A stretch of DNA of 64,000 nucleotides from Deferribacteraceae bacterium UBA6793 (GCA_002452405.1 DKFP01000014.1:395393-459392), one strand, 5' to 3'; counted from the first letter of the stretch, positions 34,282 through 43,447 are shown. Program-made: numbers and translations. The notes: generated by a model from the letters alone, not told the origin.

Positions 34282-35090
34282 AGCTGAACCTTGACCTCAC
34301 CGTTGATATTCTTGCAAATTTTATAAAGGACGAAACTGAAAAAATAGGTCTTAAAAATGTCGTACTCGGACTTTCCGGCGGAATAGATTCAGCTCTCAGC
34401 GCGGCGCTCGCGGCAAAAGCGCTTGGCGGAAACAGAGTGTATGCATATTGTATGCCTTATAAACTCAGCAGTGACGAGAGTCTTAAAGACGCTATGAAAG
34501 TTGCGGAGACCTTCCGGCTGAATTTCGATGTGATAGAGATAACCCCGATGGTGGATCCGTATTTCGACATGATACCGGATATAGACAAACTCCGCATGGG
34601 CAACGTAATGGCGCGTCAGAGGATGATATGCCTTTTCGATATGTCGGCAAAAGTTGCCGGGCTGGTGCTTGGCACCAGCAACAAAACGGAGCTTCTGTTG
34701 GGTTACGGCACATGGTACGGCGACCTTGCAAGTGCTCTTAACCCCATCGGCGACCTTTACAAAACGCAGGTGTGGGAGCTTTCGGAATATCTGGGCATCC
34801 CGCAGTCGGTTGTGGACAAAGCGCCTACGGCTGACCTATGGGTGGGACAGACCGACGAGCAGGAGCTTGGCTTCACATACAGACAGGCGGACGATCTGCT
34901 TTATGCCATGGTGGACGAGCGCAGACGCATACCGGAGCTTATTGAGATGGGTTTCGAAGAAGAACTCGTTAAAAAGGTTGCGGAGAAGGTGCGCAGAAAC
35001 CAGTTTAAGAGGAATATGACGGTCATTGCAAAGGTTAGCCAGCGTACGATAGGGCGTGACTTCCGCTATTGCAGGGACTGGGGCTACTGA
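34278..35090 (+). CDS. nadE: NAD synthetase
   Basis: The 270-residue N-type ATP pyrophosphatase has the PP-loop LSGGIDSALS at 32-41, and LGTSNKTELLLGYGTWYGD plus KAPTADLWVGQTDE later, which are NadE landmarks. It amidates nicotinate adenine dinucleotide to NAD+. ATG 34278 is preferred to ATG 34269 because the GAGGAGGG site at 34261-34268 is correctly spaced only for the former. It is a stand-alone synthetase domain, with the glutaminase domain encoded just upstream. Confidence 0.93.
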   Translation: MKLNLDLTVDILANFIKDETEKIGLKNVVLGLSGGIDSALSAALAAKALGGNRVYAYCMPYKLSSDESLKDAMKVAETFRLNFDVIEITPMVDPYFDMIPDIDKLRMGNVMARQRMICLFDMSAKVAGLVLGTSNKTELLLGYGTWYGDLASALNPIGDLYKTQVWELSEYLGIPQSVVDKAPTADLWVGQTDEQELGFTYRQADDLLYAMVDERRRIPELIEMGFEEELVKKVAEKVRRNQFKRNMTVIAKVSQRTIGRDFRYCRDWGY

Positions 35091-35102
35091 TAGGCAACCG
35101 CG

Positions 35103-35120
35103 AGGCTCATCCGTGAGCCT
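35103..35120 (+). terminator. Weak hairpin after nadE
   Basis: AGGCTCA / TGAGCCT stem with a four-base loop and a short T-run, 12 bases after the nadE stop and before guaB. Confidence 0.4.
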
Positions 35121-35165
35121 TTAGCATATGCTGGACGATAATCGTAATTACATAGAGGTGATTGG

Positions 35166-36635
35166 ATGTACCATGAGAAAATACTGAAGGATGCGCTGAC
35201 GTTCGATGACGTTCTCATCGTTCCCGGAAAGAGCGAAATCCTGCCCAAGGATGTGGACACGCGAACCAAACTCACTGACAGAATAACACTTAATATCCCG
35301 CTTGTCAGTGCGGCTATGGATACCGTAACTGAGGCGAGACTCGCCATTGCCATGGCGCAGGAAGGCGGCATCGGCTTCATCCACAAAAACATGTCCATCG
35401 ACAGTCAGGCGGACGAAGTTGACAAGGTTAAACGTTCCGAAAGCGGAATGATAGTTGACCCGGTTACTATCGACCCGGACAGAACGGTTGAGGATGCCCT
35501 CGATCTTATGGGCAGATATAAAATCAGCGGCGTTCCGGTTGTTAAAGATGAGAAACTGGTGGGTATCCTCACCAACAGAGACCTGCGTTTTGTTGACAGG
35601 TATACCGCGAAAGTATCAGAGTTCATGACCAGCAAAAACCTTGTGACAGTCCCTGTGGGAACTTCTCTGGAAGAGTCCATGAAGCACCTTCAGGAACACA
35701 GAATCGAAAAACTTCTGGTGGTGGACGACGATTATCAGCTTAAAGGGCTTATCACCATAAAAGACATAAATAAACGCATCAAGTATCCTAACGCTGCAAA
35801 GGACGACATGGGCAGACTGCTTGTCGGTGCCGCCGTTGGCGTGGGCGAAGAGGCGAGGGCGAGGGTTACGGCTCTTGTAGGTAAAAAGGCTGATGTTATC
35901 GTTGTTGACACCGCGCACGGTCACTCGTTCAAAGTTCTCGACATGGTGCGCTGGATAAAGAAGGAATTTCCCGACATTCAGGTCGTTGCGGGTAACGTTG
36001 CAACGGGCGAAGCTGTGGAAGATCTCGCAAAAGCAGGCGCTGACTGCGTTAAGGTGGGCATCGGACCCGGTTCTATCTGTACGACACGCGTTGTTGCTGG
36101 TGTGGGCGTTCCCCAGATAACAGCCATTATGGACTGTGCGTCAATGGGCGACAAATACGGTATCCCGATAATCGCTGACGGCGGTATCAAATATTCAGGA
36201 GACGTTGTTAAGGCAATAGCCGCAGGCGCTTCATGCGTCATGATGGGATCCCTGTTCGCAGGAACTAAGGAAGCTCCCGGAGATATCGAGCTTTATCAGG
36301 GAAGAAGCTACAAAGTATACAGAGGCATGGGTTCTGTGGGCGCTATGAAAGAAGGCTCAAAGGACAGATATTTTCAGGACGACGTGATGAACGAACAGAA
36401 ATATGTGCCGGAAGGCATTGAGGGCAGGGTTCATTATAAAGGCGAACTGAGCGGAACTATCTATCAGCTTGTGGGCGGTCTTAAATCCGGTATGGGTTAT
36501 ACGGGCAGCCGCAATATCGATGACCTGCGCAAGTATGCGAAATTTGTAAAAATTTCCGGCGCCGGACTGAAAGAGAGCCACGTCCATGACGTTATAATTA
36601 CTAAAGAAGCTCCTAACTACTGGGTTACAACTTAA
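35166..36635 (+). CDS. guaB: IMP dehydrogenase
   Basis: The 489-residue enzyme oxidises IMP to XMP with NAD+, the committed step of GMP synthesis. The catalytic loop GIGPGSICTTRVV contains the active-site Cys; two CBS domains occupy residues about 95-210; GSLFAGTKEAPGD and the flap near YRGMGSVGAM follow. An AGAGGTG site precedes the ATG. guaA follows 150 bases downstream. Confidence 0.97.
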   Translation: MYHEKILKDALTFDDVLIVPGKSEILPKDVDTRTKLTDRITLNIPLVSAAMDTVTEARLAIAMAQEGGIGFIHKNMSIDSQADEVDKVKRSESGMIVDPVTIDPDRTVEDALDLMGRYKISGVPVVKDEKLVGILTNRDLRFVDRYTAKVSEFMTSKNLVTVPVGTSLEESMKHLQEHRIEKLLVVDDDYQLKGLITIKDINKRIKYPNAAKDDMGRLLVGAAVGVGEEARARVTALVGKKADVIVVDTAHGHSFKVLDMVRWIKKEFPDIQVVAGNVATGEAVEDLAKAGADCVKVGIGPGSICTTRVVAGVGVPQITAIMDCASMGDKYGIPIIADGGIKYSGDVVKAIAAGASCVMMGSLFAGTKEAPGDIELYQGRSYKVYRGMGSVGAMKEGSKDRYFQDDVMNEQKYVPEGIEGRVHYKGELSGTIYQLVGGLKSGMGYTGSRNIDDLRKYAKFVKISGAGLKESHVHDVIITKEAPNYWVTT

Positions 36636-36748
36636 TATTATAGATAAAACTTCAGGATGAAGTTCTCGGAGCGAACAGAGCTGGTTTTACCTGCGATGCG
36701 AGCGGAGAGTGAGTGAGGCGTGGGCTTTGCCTCGCTGAACGTTATCAG

Positions 36749-36773
36749 AAATTTCCCCACGGAGGGGAAATTT
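36749..36773. promoter_or_regulatory. Perfect hairpin just upstream of the guaA ribosome binding site
   Basis: AAATTTCCCC and GGGGAAATTT (10-base perfect arms, five-base loop) end three bases before the GGGAG site of guaA. The rest of the 150-base gap (36660-36745) holds a GC-rich segment with GCGAGCGGAG and GTGAGTGAGGC, resembling the insertion behind moaC. The hairpin could affect guaA translation or be a repeat relic. Confidence 0.5.
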
Positions 36774-36785
36774 ATGGGAGATTAA

Positions 36786-38333
36786 ATGGATATTCATAGC
36801 CAGAAGGTACTTATACTGGATTTCGGTTCGCAGTACACCCAGCTTATCGCCAGACGTGTGCGCGAGGCGAACGTTTACTGCGAGATATACCCCTGTACCG
36901 CAGATTTCGAAAAAATACGCAATTTCGGAGCAAAGGGGATAATCCTTTCGGGCGGTCCCGCATCTGTATACGATGAGGATGCGCCTAAGGTTTCAAAAGA
37001 GGTCTATGACCTCGGTGCGCCTGTGCTTGGCATTTGCTACGGACACCAGCTCACAGGTGAATACTTCGGCGGAAAGGTTGCCGCCGCAGATCACAGGGAA
37101 TACGGACGTGCAGAACTCTTTATCGGCAAAAAAGATCCTTTCTTCGACGGCATAGACTCTGAATCGTTTACCGTCTGGATGAGCCACGGCGACAGACTGG
37201 AAAAGATGCCCGAAGGGTTCGATGTTATAGCTTACACAAAAAACGCTCCTGTGGCTGCTATGAAGCACCACACAAGACCTATCTACACGATACAGTTCCA
37301 CCCCGAAGTTGCGCATACCGACAACGGCGCGCAGATACTGAAAAACTTTGTTGTGGGCGTTTGCGGATGCCAACAGATTTGGACTCCCGCAAACTTTGTT
37401 GAAGCCGAGATAGAGCGCATCCGCGAGCTTGTCGGCGACAAAAGAGTCCTCTGCGGACTTTCCGGCGGCGTGGATTCGTCCGTTGCGGCGGTTCTCATAC
37501 ACAGAGCCATCGGCGACAGACTGACATGCGTTTTCGTGGACAACGGACTTCTGCGCAAGGACGAGGGGAAACAGGTTGAGGAGGCATTCCGCAACCATTT
37601 CCACATGAACCTGATAGCCGTAAATGCAGAAGACAGATTTCTTGATGCGCTGAAAGGCGTTACAGACCCTGAGAAAAAAAGAAAAGCTATCGGAAACCTG
37701 TTCGTAAGGATTTTTGAAGAGGAGTCCGCAAAACTGGGCGATTTCGATTTCCTTGCACAGGGAACGCTTTACCCAGATGTTATCGAGTCCGTATCGTTCC
37801 GTGGACCCTCGGTCACCATCAAAACCCATCACAACGTCGGCGGTCTGCCTGAGGATATGAAGTTCAAACTTCTTGAGCCTCTGCGCGAACTGTTCAAGGA
37901 CGAGGTGCGTGCTGTGGGTGCTGCGCTGGGCATAGGTGAAAACTTCATCTGGAGACACCCCTTCCCCGGACCCGGACTTGGCGTGCGTGTGCTTGGCGAG
38001 GTAACTAAAGAGAGATGCGACGTTCTGCGTGAAGCAGACGCTATATACATGGAAGAACTGCACAAAGCGGGGCTTTACAGAAGGATATGGCAGGCGTTTA
38101 CAGTGCTTCTGCCTGTCAACACCGTTGGTGTTATGGGCGACAACAGAACCTATGAAAACGCTGTTGCCATCCGCGCGGTGGAATCAACCGACGGCATGAC
38201 AGCCGACTGGGCGCATATCCCTTATGAAGTGCTGGGCAGAATATCAAACCGCATCATCAACGAAGTGCGCGGCATAAACCGCGTGGCGTATGATATCAGC
38301 TCCAAGCCACCGGCAACAATCGAGTGGGAGTAA
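36786..38333 (+). CDS. guaA: GMP synthase (glutamine-hydrolysing)
   Basis: The 515-residue enzyme aminates XMP to GMP. The N-terminal class I amidotransferase domain has the nucleophile in GICYGHQLTG and catalytic His/Glu in QFHPEVAHT; the ATP pyrophosphatase PP-loop is LSGGVDSSVAA; the C-terminal dimerisation domain ends KPPATIEWE. It pairs functionally with guaB upstream. Confidence 0.97.
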   Translation: MDIHSQKVLILDFGSQYTQLIARRVREANVYCEIYPCTADFEKIRNFGAKGIILSGGPASVYDEDAPKVSKEVYDLGAPVLGICYGHQLTGEYFGGKVAAADHREYGRAELFIGKKDPFFDGIDSESFTVWMSHGDRLEKMPEGFDVIAYTKNAPVAAMKHHTRPIYTIQFHPEVAHTDNGAQILKNFVVGVCGCQQIWTPANFVEAEIERIRELVGDKRVLCGLSGGVDSSVAAVLIHRAIGDRLTCVFVDNGLLRKDEGKQVEEAFRNHFHMNLIAVNAEDRFLDALKGVTDPEKKRKAIGNLFVRIFEEESAKLGDFDFLAQGTLYPDVIESVSFRGPSVTIKTHHNVGGLPEDMKFKLLEPLRELFKDEVRAVGAALGIGENFIWRHPFPGPGLGVRVLGEVTKERCDVLREADAIYMEELHKAGLYRRIWQAFTVLLPVNTVGVMGDNRTYENAVAIRAVESTDGMTADWAHIPYEVLGRISNRIINEVRGINRVAYDISSKPPATIEWE

Positions 38334-38339
38334 TCTCAG

Positions 38340-39566
38340 TTGAAATATGAACGCTTTATAGCGAAAAGATACTTAAAGTCCAGAAAATCGAACCGTATAC
38401 TCTCGTTTATTTCGGGAGTATCGGTTCTTGGCATAGTTCTCGGCGTCGCCACACTTATTGTGGTGATAAGCGTCATGAGCGGCTTTTCGGATAACCTGAA
38501 AAACCGTATCCTCGGTGCGAACGCCCATATAGTCGTTAACCGCATGGATGTAAGCCCCATAGAGGACTGGCGCACGGTCAAACAGCAGATAGCTTCCGTT
38601 GAGGGTGTCACCGGAGTTTCACCCTTCATCATCAGTCAGGTTCTTCTGACGAGTCAGAATAATGTGGCGGGCTCCGTTATCCGTGGTGTTAACGCTGAGG
38701 ACGAGATGAAGGTTACGACCATCTCCAAATTCATGAAAGATGGATCGTTCGCCGACCTGAACATAAAGAGTGAAGTTCCTATGATAGCGCTGGGCAAGGA
38801 ACTTGCGGCAAATCTGGGCGTTGTGGTGGGAGATAACATCACTATGGTCTCGCCTCTGGGCAAAAAGGGACCTTTCGGAATCACTCCAAAGATGAAACAT
38901 TTTCAGGTGTGCGGTGTATTCGACACCGGGATGTACGAATACAACAACACTCTGGCTTATATAAATATGTCCGCTGCACAGGATTTCTTCGGCATGTCGG
39001 ATGTGGTTTCCGGTTTCAGCGTGGGCACGGTAAATTTTGATTACGCGCCGGACATAGCGGATAAAATTCAGGCAAAACTGGATTTCCCCTATTGGTCGCG
39101 GGACTGGATAAGTATGAACCAGAACCTTTTTTCAGCGCTCAAGCTGGAAAAATACGCAATGTTCATAATCCTTACTCTTATAATAATTGTAGCTTCATTC
39201 AATGTTATCAGCATGATAACTGTTACCGTGAAGGATAAAAAACGTGATATCGCCATATTGCGCGCAATGGGTGCGTCGGAAGGTTCAATCTCCGGCATTT
39301 TCAAGCGTCAGGGCATGATAATCGGTGTTACGGGAACCATAATAGGCAACCTGCTGGGGCTTGCGATATGTGTTATATTGATGAAATTCAAGATAATTTC
39401 TCTGCCCGCCGACGTTTATTTCATGGACAGAATACCCGTCAAGATAGAGGTTATGACCTTTGTTGTGGTCTCATTCTGTTCGCTGCTGATAACCTATCTC
39501 GCGGGTCTGTTTCCCGCCAGACAGTCGGCGAAGCTCGACCCGGTGGAAGCTCTGCGCAGGGACTGA
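38340..39566 (+). CDS. lolC: Lipoprotein-releasing ABC transporter permease LolC/LolE
   Basis: The 408-residue protein has one N-terminal membrane helix (GVSVLGIVLGVATLIVVISV), a large periplasmic domain and three C-terminal helices, the FtsX/MacB layout. The opening FIAKRYLKSRKSNRILSFIS is typical of LolC/E. With LolD it extracts lipoproteins from the inner membrane for LolA. The start is a TTG six bases after the guaA stop. No lolD ATPase gene is adjacent, which is unusual. Confidence 0.9.
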   Translation: MKYERFIAKRYLKSRKSNRILSFISGVSVLGIVLGVATLIVVISVMSGFSDNLKNRILGANAHIVVNRMDVSPIEDWRTVKQQIASVEGVTGVSPFIISQVLLTSQNNVAGSVIRGVNAEDEMKVTTISKFMKDGSFADLNIKSEVPMIALGKELAANLGVVVGDNITMVSPLGKKGPFGITPKMKHFQVCGVFDTGMYEYNNTLAYINMSAAQDFFGMSDVVSGFSVGTVNFDYAPDIADKIQAKLDFPYWSRDWISMNQNLFSALKLEKYAMFIILTLIIIVASFNVISMITVTVKDKKRDIAILRAMGASEGSISGIFKRQGMIIGVTGTIIGNLLGLAICVILMKFKIISLPADVYFMDRIPVKIEVMTFVVVSFCSLLITYLAGLFPARQSAKLDPVEALRRD

Positions 39567-39567
39567 T

Positions 39568-39822
39568 ATGAAACTTTCCGTTTATGTTCAGCCGGGTGCA
39601 AAAAAGACGGAACATTCCGGTATGCACGACGGCAGACCAAAGATAAGGCTGAATGCGCCACCTGTGGACGGCGCAGCGAACGACGAACTGGTGAAGTTTG
39701 TGGCGAAGACGCTCAAACTGCCCAAATCGTCTGTAAAGCTGGTTTCCGGTCATGCCTCAAGACTCAAGACCCTTGAGATAGATGCGGACGAACAATACGT
39801 AATGGAAGTATTCGGAGAATAG
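39568..39822 (+). CDS. yggU: DUF167 (YggU) protein
   Basis: The 84-residue protein is of the YggU/DUF167 family: VYVQPGAKKTEHSG, IRLNAPPVDGAANDELVKF and VKLVSGHASRLKTLEI are its conserved segments. The function is not established. It is tightly packed between the LolC/E permease and the HAD gene (one-base gaps), indicating one transcript. Confidence 0.9.
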   Translation: MKLSVYVQPGAKKTEHSGMHDGRPKIRLNAPPVDGAANDELVKFVAKTLKLPKSSVKLVSGHASRLKTLEIDADEQYVMEVFGE

Positions 39823-40437
39823 ATGTTCAAGGCTGCTCTTCTGGATTTCGATAATACAATTCTGGGCACTGAAAAAGGGAATTTTAAGGCGTTCCACGAT
39901 GCCATGCACGACGTATACGGGCATGGTCTGCGCGTTGACGATTTTCTGCATTTCAGCGGCAGTTCATGGCTGGATATCTTCCGGTATATCACGAATAAAT
40001 ACGGGAAAATCACAGCGGAAGAACTTAACGTGCGTTTTATCGAGCGGAAAGCGGATTTTTTCGCACATCACGGGGTGGTCGTCGCCGACGGCTTTCGCGA
40101 ACTGATGGAAAAGCCGATACTGCGCGCCATAGTGACGGGCAGCAGCAGAGCGGAGATAGAGATTTTCTCGCATATAGTGGATTTTTCAGCTTTTGATACG
40201 ATAGTGACAAACGATGATATAGTTAACGGAAAACCCCACCCCGAGCCATATCTATTAGCCCTGCAACGTCTGAACATCGAAGCCTCAAAAAGTTTTGCGG
40301 TGGAGGATTCGAAGATGGGTATCACATCCGCCCGTGCAGCAGGGGTCTACACCTACTTCCTGAAACAGTTCGCAGATGAAGACCATTCGTCCATAGCTGA
40401 CAGGACGGTGGATTCTATGCGTGAGATTATTTTGTAG
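39823..40437 (+). CDS. HAD-superfamily hydrolase
   Basis: The 204-residue haloacid dehalogenase-like phosphatase has motif I LLDFDNT (nucleophile Asp8, acid Asp10), a helical cap, motif II TGSSRAE, motif III Lys in NGKPHPEPY and motif IV AVEDSKMGITSA. It resembles phosphoglycolate phosphatase or beta-phosphoglucomutase-type enzymes; the substrate is unknown. Confidence 0.88.
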   Translation: MFKAALLDFDNTILGTEKGNFKAFHDAMHDVYGHGLRVDDFLHFSGSSWLDIFRYITNKYGKITAEELNVRFIERKADFFAHHGVVVADGFRELMEKPILRAIVTGSSRAEIEIFSHIVDFSAFDTIVTNDDIVNGKPHPEPYLLALQRLNIEASKSFAVEDSKMGITSARAAGVYTYFLKQFADEDHSSIADRTVDSMREIIL

Positions 40438-40481
40438 CTTGGCTTTCACTCCCGCCTTTGTCAAAAGGGTAGACAAAAAGC

Positions 40482-40562
40482 GAGATCGCTTCGGGCGCAA
40501 AACCCTCGCGAAGACCGGATTTTCTATCTGTCTTTGCAACCCTGAAAGGGTGAAGCAATCTC
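40482..40562. repeat. Palindromic repeat, intergenic copy
   Basis: GAGATCGCTTCGGG ... CGCGAAGAC and GTCTTTGCAACC ... GTGAAGCAATCTC form an 80-base member of the window-wide family between convergent genes. The adjoining CCCGCCTTTGTC at 40451 resembles the other palindrome type. Confidence 0.7.
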
Positions 40563-40598
40563 AATTCTGGAGATGTATAATCATATATTGTGTATGCT

Positions 40599-41216
40599 CT
40601 ATTCCGCGCAGGAGCCGCCTGACAGCGGGTAGCTGTCTATAAAGGGCTTGATGGCTTTTCCCAGCCAGTCGGTAACAGCCGCGAGATGATCCATATTCGC
40701 CATTCCCTCTTCATCGTTAAGCACTTCGCCCTTGCCCCGTCCGTATACCATGTTCCAGTAGGTTGAGCCGGGCAGAACCATGCGTGAAAGGTGCAGGAAG
40801 TGGTTGATTGTGTCTATTGTGTGTATGGAGCCGCCGCGGCGCACAGCGGAAACGCCCATGCCTATCTTGCCTTTCAGCAGGTGTCCGTTTGCGATGGCGA
40901 CGTAGCCGGCTCTGTCCAGAAGCGCCTTTATTTCGGCAGTGACATCCGCAAAATATGTGGGTGAACCGATGACTATTGCGTCAGCTTCCACCATTTTTGC
41001 AAAAACTTCGTTGAATCTGTCCTCTTTAAGAGTGCATTTCCCGTCCTGATTTTTGAAACATCCTCCGCAGGAAATGCAGCCGCGGAAAACCTGACCGCCA
41101 ATCTGCACATAGTCCGTTTCCCATCCGCGGGCTTTAAGTCCGTCCAGAACTCTGTTTACGATTATTTCCGTATTGCCGCCCTTTCTGGGGCTGCCGTTGA
41201 TACCTAAAACCTTCAT
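40599..41216 (-). CDS. Flavodoxin-fold NAD(P)H-dependent FMN reductase / iron-sulfur flavoprotein
   Basis: The 205-residue flavoprotein has the FMN-phosphate loop LGINGSPRKGGNTE at residues 4-17 and the segment SPTYFADVTAEIKALLDR. A compact CISCGGCFKNQDGKC motif near residues 48-62 is the Cys cluster found in iron-sulfur flavoproteins. The substrate is not evident. It overlaps the monooxygenase-like gene upstream by four bases, and the pair is divergent from an HxlR regulator. Confidence 0.88.
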   Translation of the reverse strand: MKVLGINGSPRKGGNTEIIVNRVLDGLKARGWETDYVQIGGQVFRGCISCGGCFKNQDGKCTLKEDRFNEVFAKMVEADAIVIGSPTYFADVTAEIKALLDRAGYVAIANGHLLKGKIGMGVSAVRRGGSIHTIDTINHFLHLSRMVLPGSTYWNMVYGRGKGEVLNDEEGMANMDHLAAVTDWLGKAIKPFIDSYPLSGGSCAE

Positions 41217-41491
41217 TTTGCCACCTCGTATTTGTTAATGACGACATCCTCTTTGTGCCAGTCCTTAGTTTTCTCAAAAAATTCAACCATGTAAGGCTGT
41301 TTCATATGCGCGTCAAGGTGCGCGTCGCTCTCCCATATCTCGAAACAGAAAACCTGATTGTTCAGTTTTGTTATGGTATATTCGCCGCATCCGTCCTCTT
41401 TCAGCACGTCGGGGCGCACTTTCAGAAGCCCTTCCAGCGTCCTGTCTGCAAAACCGTCTTTCAGCGTCATTGTTACGTGAAGTATAAACAT
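41213..41491 (-). CDS. Antibiotic-biosynthesis-monooxygenase (ABM) domain protein
   Basis: The 92-residue protein is a single dimeric alpha-beta barrel ABM domain (FILHVTMTLKDG, CFEIWESDAHLDAHMKQPYM). Relatives include quinol monooxygenases and heme-degrading enzymes. It is the first gene of a two-gene unit with the flavoprotein; a redox pair acting on quinone-like or electrophilic compounds is a reasonable inference. Confidence 0.85.
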   Translation of the reverse strand: MFILHVTMTLKDGFADRTLEGLLKVRPDVLKEDGCGEYTITKLNNQVFCFEIWESDAHLDAHMKQPYMVEFFEKTKDWHKEDVVINKYEVAK

Positions 41492-41591
41492 TTTTTCCTC
41501 CTCTTGTTGCGCAAATAATAAACCGATACTATAGTAAACACAAGAACGGTAAAAAAATACATGTACTTACATAAAGTATAGTGAGGTTTCC

Positions 41592-41993
41592 GTGGGCAAC
41601 TGTAAAACCAAAAATCTGTGCGGAAAATCGTACAACTGCTTTTTCGAACTTACCATGACTGTGTTTTCCGGCAAGTGGAAGGCTATAATTCTTTACCACA
41701 TAGCCGAAGCTGAAGTGCTTCGTTTCAGTGAGATACGCAGAGGGATGAACGGCATAACGGAGAGGATGCTTGCAAAACAGCTCAGGGAGCTTGAGGCAGA
41801 CGGTGTGATAAGCCGTCACATCTATAACCAGATCCCTCCAAAGGTTGAATACCGCCTTACTGACATAGGAAAAAAGATGATACCGATACTTAATATGATG
41901 AAGGACTGGGGAATTGAATATGAAGAATATCTCGGCGGAAGAGAGATATTCGCATCCGCCGAGTATGAACAACCTGATAATTCAGTGGTTTAA
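41592..41993 (+). CDS. HxlR-family transcriptional regulator
   Basis: The 133-residue winged-helix protein has the typical opening CFFELTMTVFSGKWKAIILY, the recognition region FSEIRRGMNGITERMLAKQL and LRELEADGVISRH, and the wing PPKVEYRLTDIGKKM. The N-terminus carries two cysteines (NCKTKNLCGKSYNC) suitable for redox or electrophile sensing, as in YodB/HypR-like members. GTG start. It is divergent from the ABM/flavoprotein pair, its likely target. Confidence 0.9.
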   Translation: MGNCKTKNLCGKSYNCFFELTMTVFSGKWKAIILYHIAEAEVLRFSEIRRGMNGITERMLAKQLRELEADGVISRHIYNQIPPKVEYRLTDIGKKMIPILNMMKDWGIEYEEYLGGREIFASAEYEQPDNSVV

Positions 41994-42023
41994 TATCAAG
42001 TGGCTGATAACACTCTTTATGGA

Positions 42024-42150
42024 GGAGATCGCTTCGGGCATTATTCGACAACTAAATTGAATATGGACTCATACAGCCTTCGGCTAGTTAGCCTCGCGAA
42101 GACGGGACGAAATTCAGTCTCTGCGAGGAATAATGTGACGAAGCAGTCTC
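42024..42150. repeat. Palindromic repeat, interrupted copy
   Basis: GAGATCGCTTCGGG at the left and GACGAAGCAGTCTC at the right bracket the family arms; about 50 bases (CATTATTCGACAACTA ...) appear inserted between the two halves. It fills most of the 178-base gap between convergent genes. Confidence 0.6.
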
Positions 42151-42171
42151 ATCTTTAAGTATGCGATATCA

Positions 42172-43356
42172 CTATGCAGTTGCCCGCGCCGCTTCATTCG
42201 CGCTGCGCATGGCGCAGTCTTCAAGGGCAAGCCCTGTGAACCAGTTTCCTGTGACATAAAGTCCTTTGGTCTTAACGATAATGGAATCGAGCATCACCAT
42301 CAGTTCTTCGTGTCCAAGTTTAAGCGTCGGGCAGTAGTGAACGGTTTCTGCCGTATGCACGAATTTTGACCTATCAGTTCTTAAAGCCTTTTCTATTACA
42401 GCAATTTTCTGTTCACTTGTCAGCCTGTCGGGTTTGAAGTGGAACGCAAATCCGCGGTATTGCGAATCCTCGACGACGTCTCTTGAAACTACGGAAGTAT
42501 ACTCTCCCTCCGCCGGAATGATAAAGCTGAGTTCTTCAATGGGTGTATCCCCTTTTTTAACGATAACGCCCATGCTCTCGACTTTTGCTGATGGTATTGA
42601 AGAAAGGATAGCCGAGGCTTCCGGTGAAGTAGTTTTAAGGAGTCTGCCCGCCTCTGCCGGATAACATGCGGCGACAAAGTTATTGGCGCTGAATGTTTCT
42701 CCTGTTGACGTCACAACGGTGTACGCCTCGCCGTCATAAGAGACCGATTCGGCGCCGCATGAGGTCCTGAGCGTTATGTTCTCCATCTCAGCAGTTTTGT
42801 TTATGAACTGTGCCATACCGCCTTTAATGGTGAAGCTGCGGGGCAGGGATTTGTCTTTCGGTCTGCTTTTCAGCATCATGTCCGCAGGAAAATCAGAACC
42901 GTCCTGAGATATCACTGCCGCTATCATAGGGCGGAACATCTTTTCATAGTTACCTTTGCCAAGTATCGCCCCATAGAACTCTCTTACGGTTCTGCCTTCT
43001 TTTTTCACAAAAAAGGCTTTAGGCATATTGAATACGAGTTCCAGTTTGTTCAGGCATTTGGTCAGAGGAACAAGCCCTGCCGATGTGAGCATACGGAAGG
43101 GAACCTTTTTTCTGGGGAGGAAATCCGCCGCCATTCCTGCACTTTTCATCGCGGAGATATATGATGCGTATGACGCGTAAACTGTGTGACCTCCGAGTTC
43201 CAGCCAGAAATTATCATATGATGTGGAAGCGAGACATCCGCCCGTTCTTTCCGCTTTTTCCAGAACCAGAACTTTTTTCCCCTTTTCAGCCATTTTTCGG
43301 GCGAATACCATGCCGCTTATGCCGCTGCCCGTCACAATAAAGTCAAAATGAGCCAT
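42172..43356 (-). CDS. FAD-dependent oxidoreductase, protoporphyrinogen-oxidase-like
   Basis: The 394-residue flavoprotein has the FAD dinucleotide motif VTGSGISGMVFARKMAEKG at residues 8-26, EKAERTGGCLAS and a C-terminal TGNWFTGLALEDCAMR segment of the amine-oxidase superfamily. The overall layout resembles HemG/HemY protoporphyrinogen oxidases and related amine oxidases; the substrate is not certain. No other heme gene is adjacent. It is divergent from the nap operon. Confidence 0.75.
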   Translation of the reverse strand: MAHFDFIVTGSGISGMVFARKMAEKGKKVLVLEKAERTGGCLASTSYDNFWLELGGHTVYASYASYISAMKSAGMAADFLPRKKVPFRMLTSAGLVPLTKCLNKLELVFNMPKAFFVKKEGRTVREFYGAILGKGNYEKMFRPMIAAVISQDGSDFPADMMLKSRPKDKSLPRSFTIKGGMAQFINKTAEMENITLRTSCGAESVSYDGEAYTVVTSTGETFSANNFVAACYPAEAGRLLKTTSPEASAILSSIPSAKVESMGVIVKKGDTPIEELSFIIPAEGEYTSVVSRDVVEDSQYRGFAFHFKPDRLTSEQKIAVIEKALRTDRSKFVHTAETVHYCPTLKLGHEELMVMLDSIIVKTKGLYVTGNWFTGLALEDCAMRSANEAARATA

Positions 43357-43447
43357 AACTCCCTCCGGGTGTTTTATAATTCACTATACCCCCGCGCGCC
43401 TTCATAAGCAATAAATCAAAGTAATGAAATAACGGCAGGAGGGCGTA

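Noticed and set aside
36993..38063. 356-residue open frame on the minus strand, inside guaA
   Set aside because: It is wholly antisense to a full-length, motif-complete guaA, has no ribosome binding site or family similarity, and arises from codon usage of the real gene.
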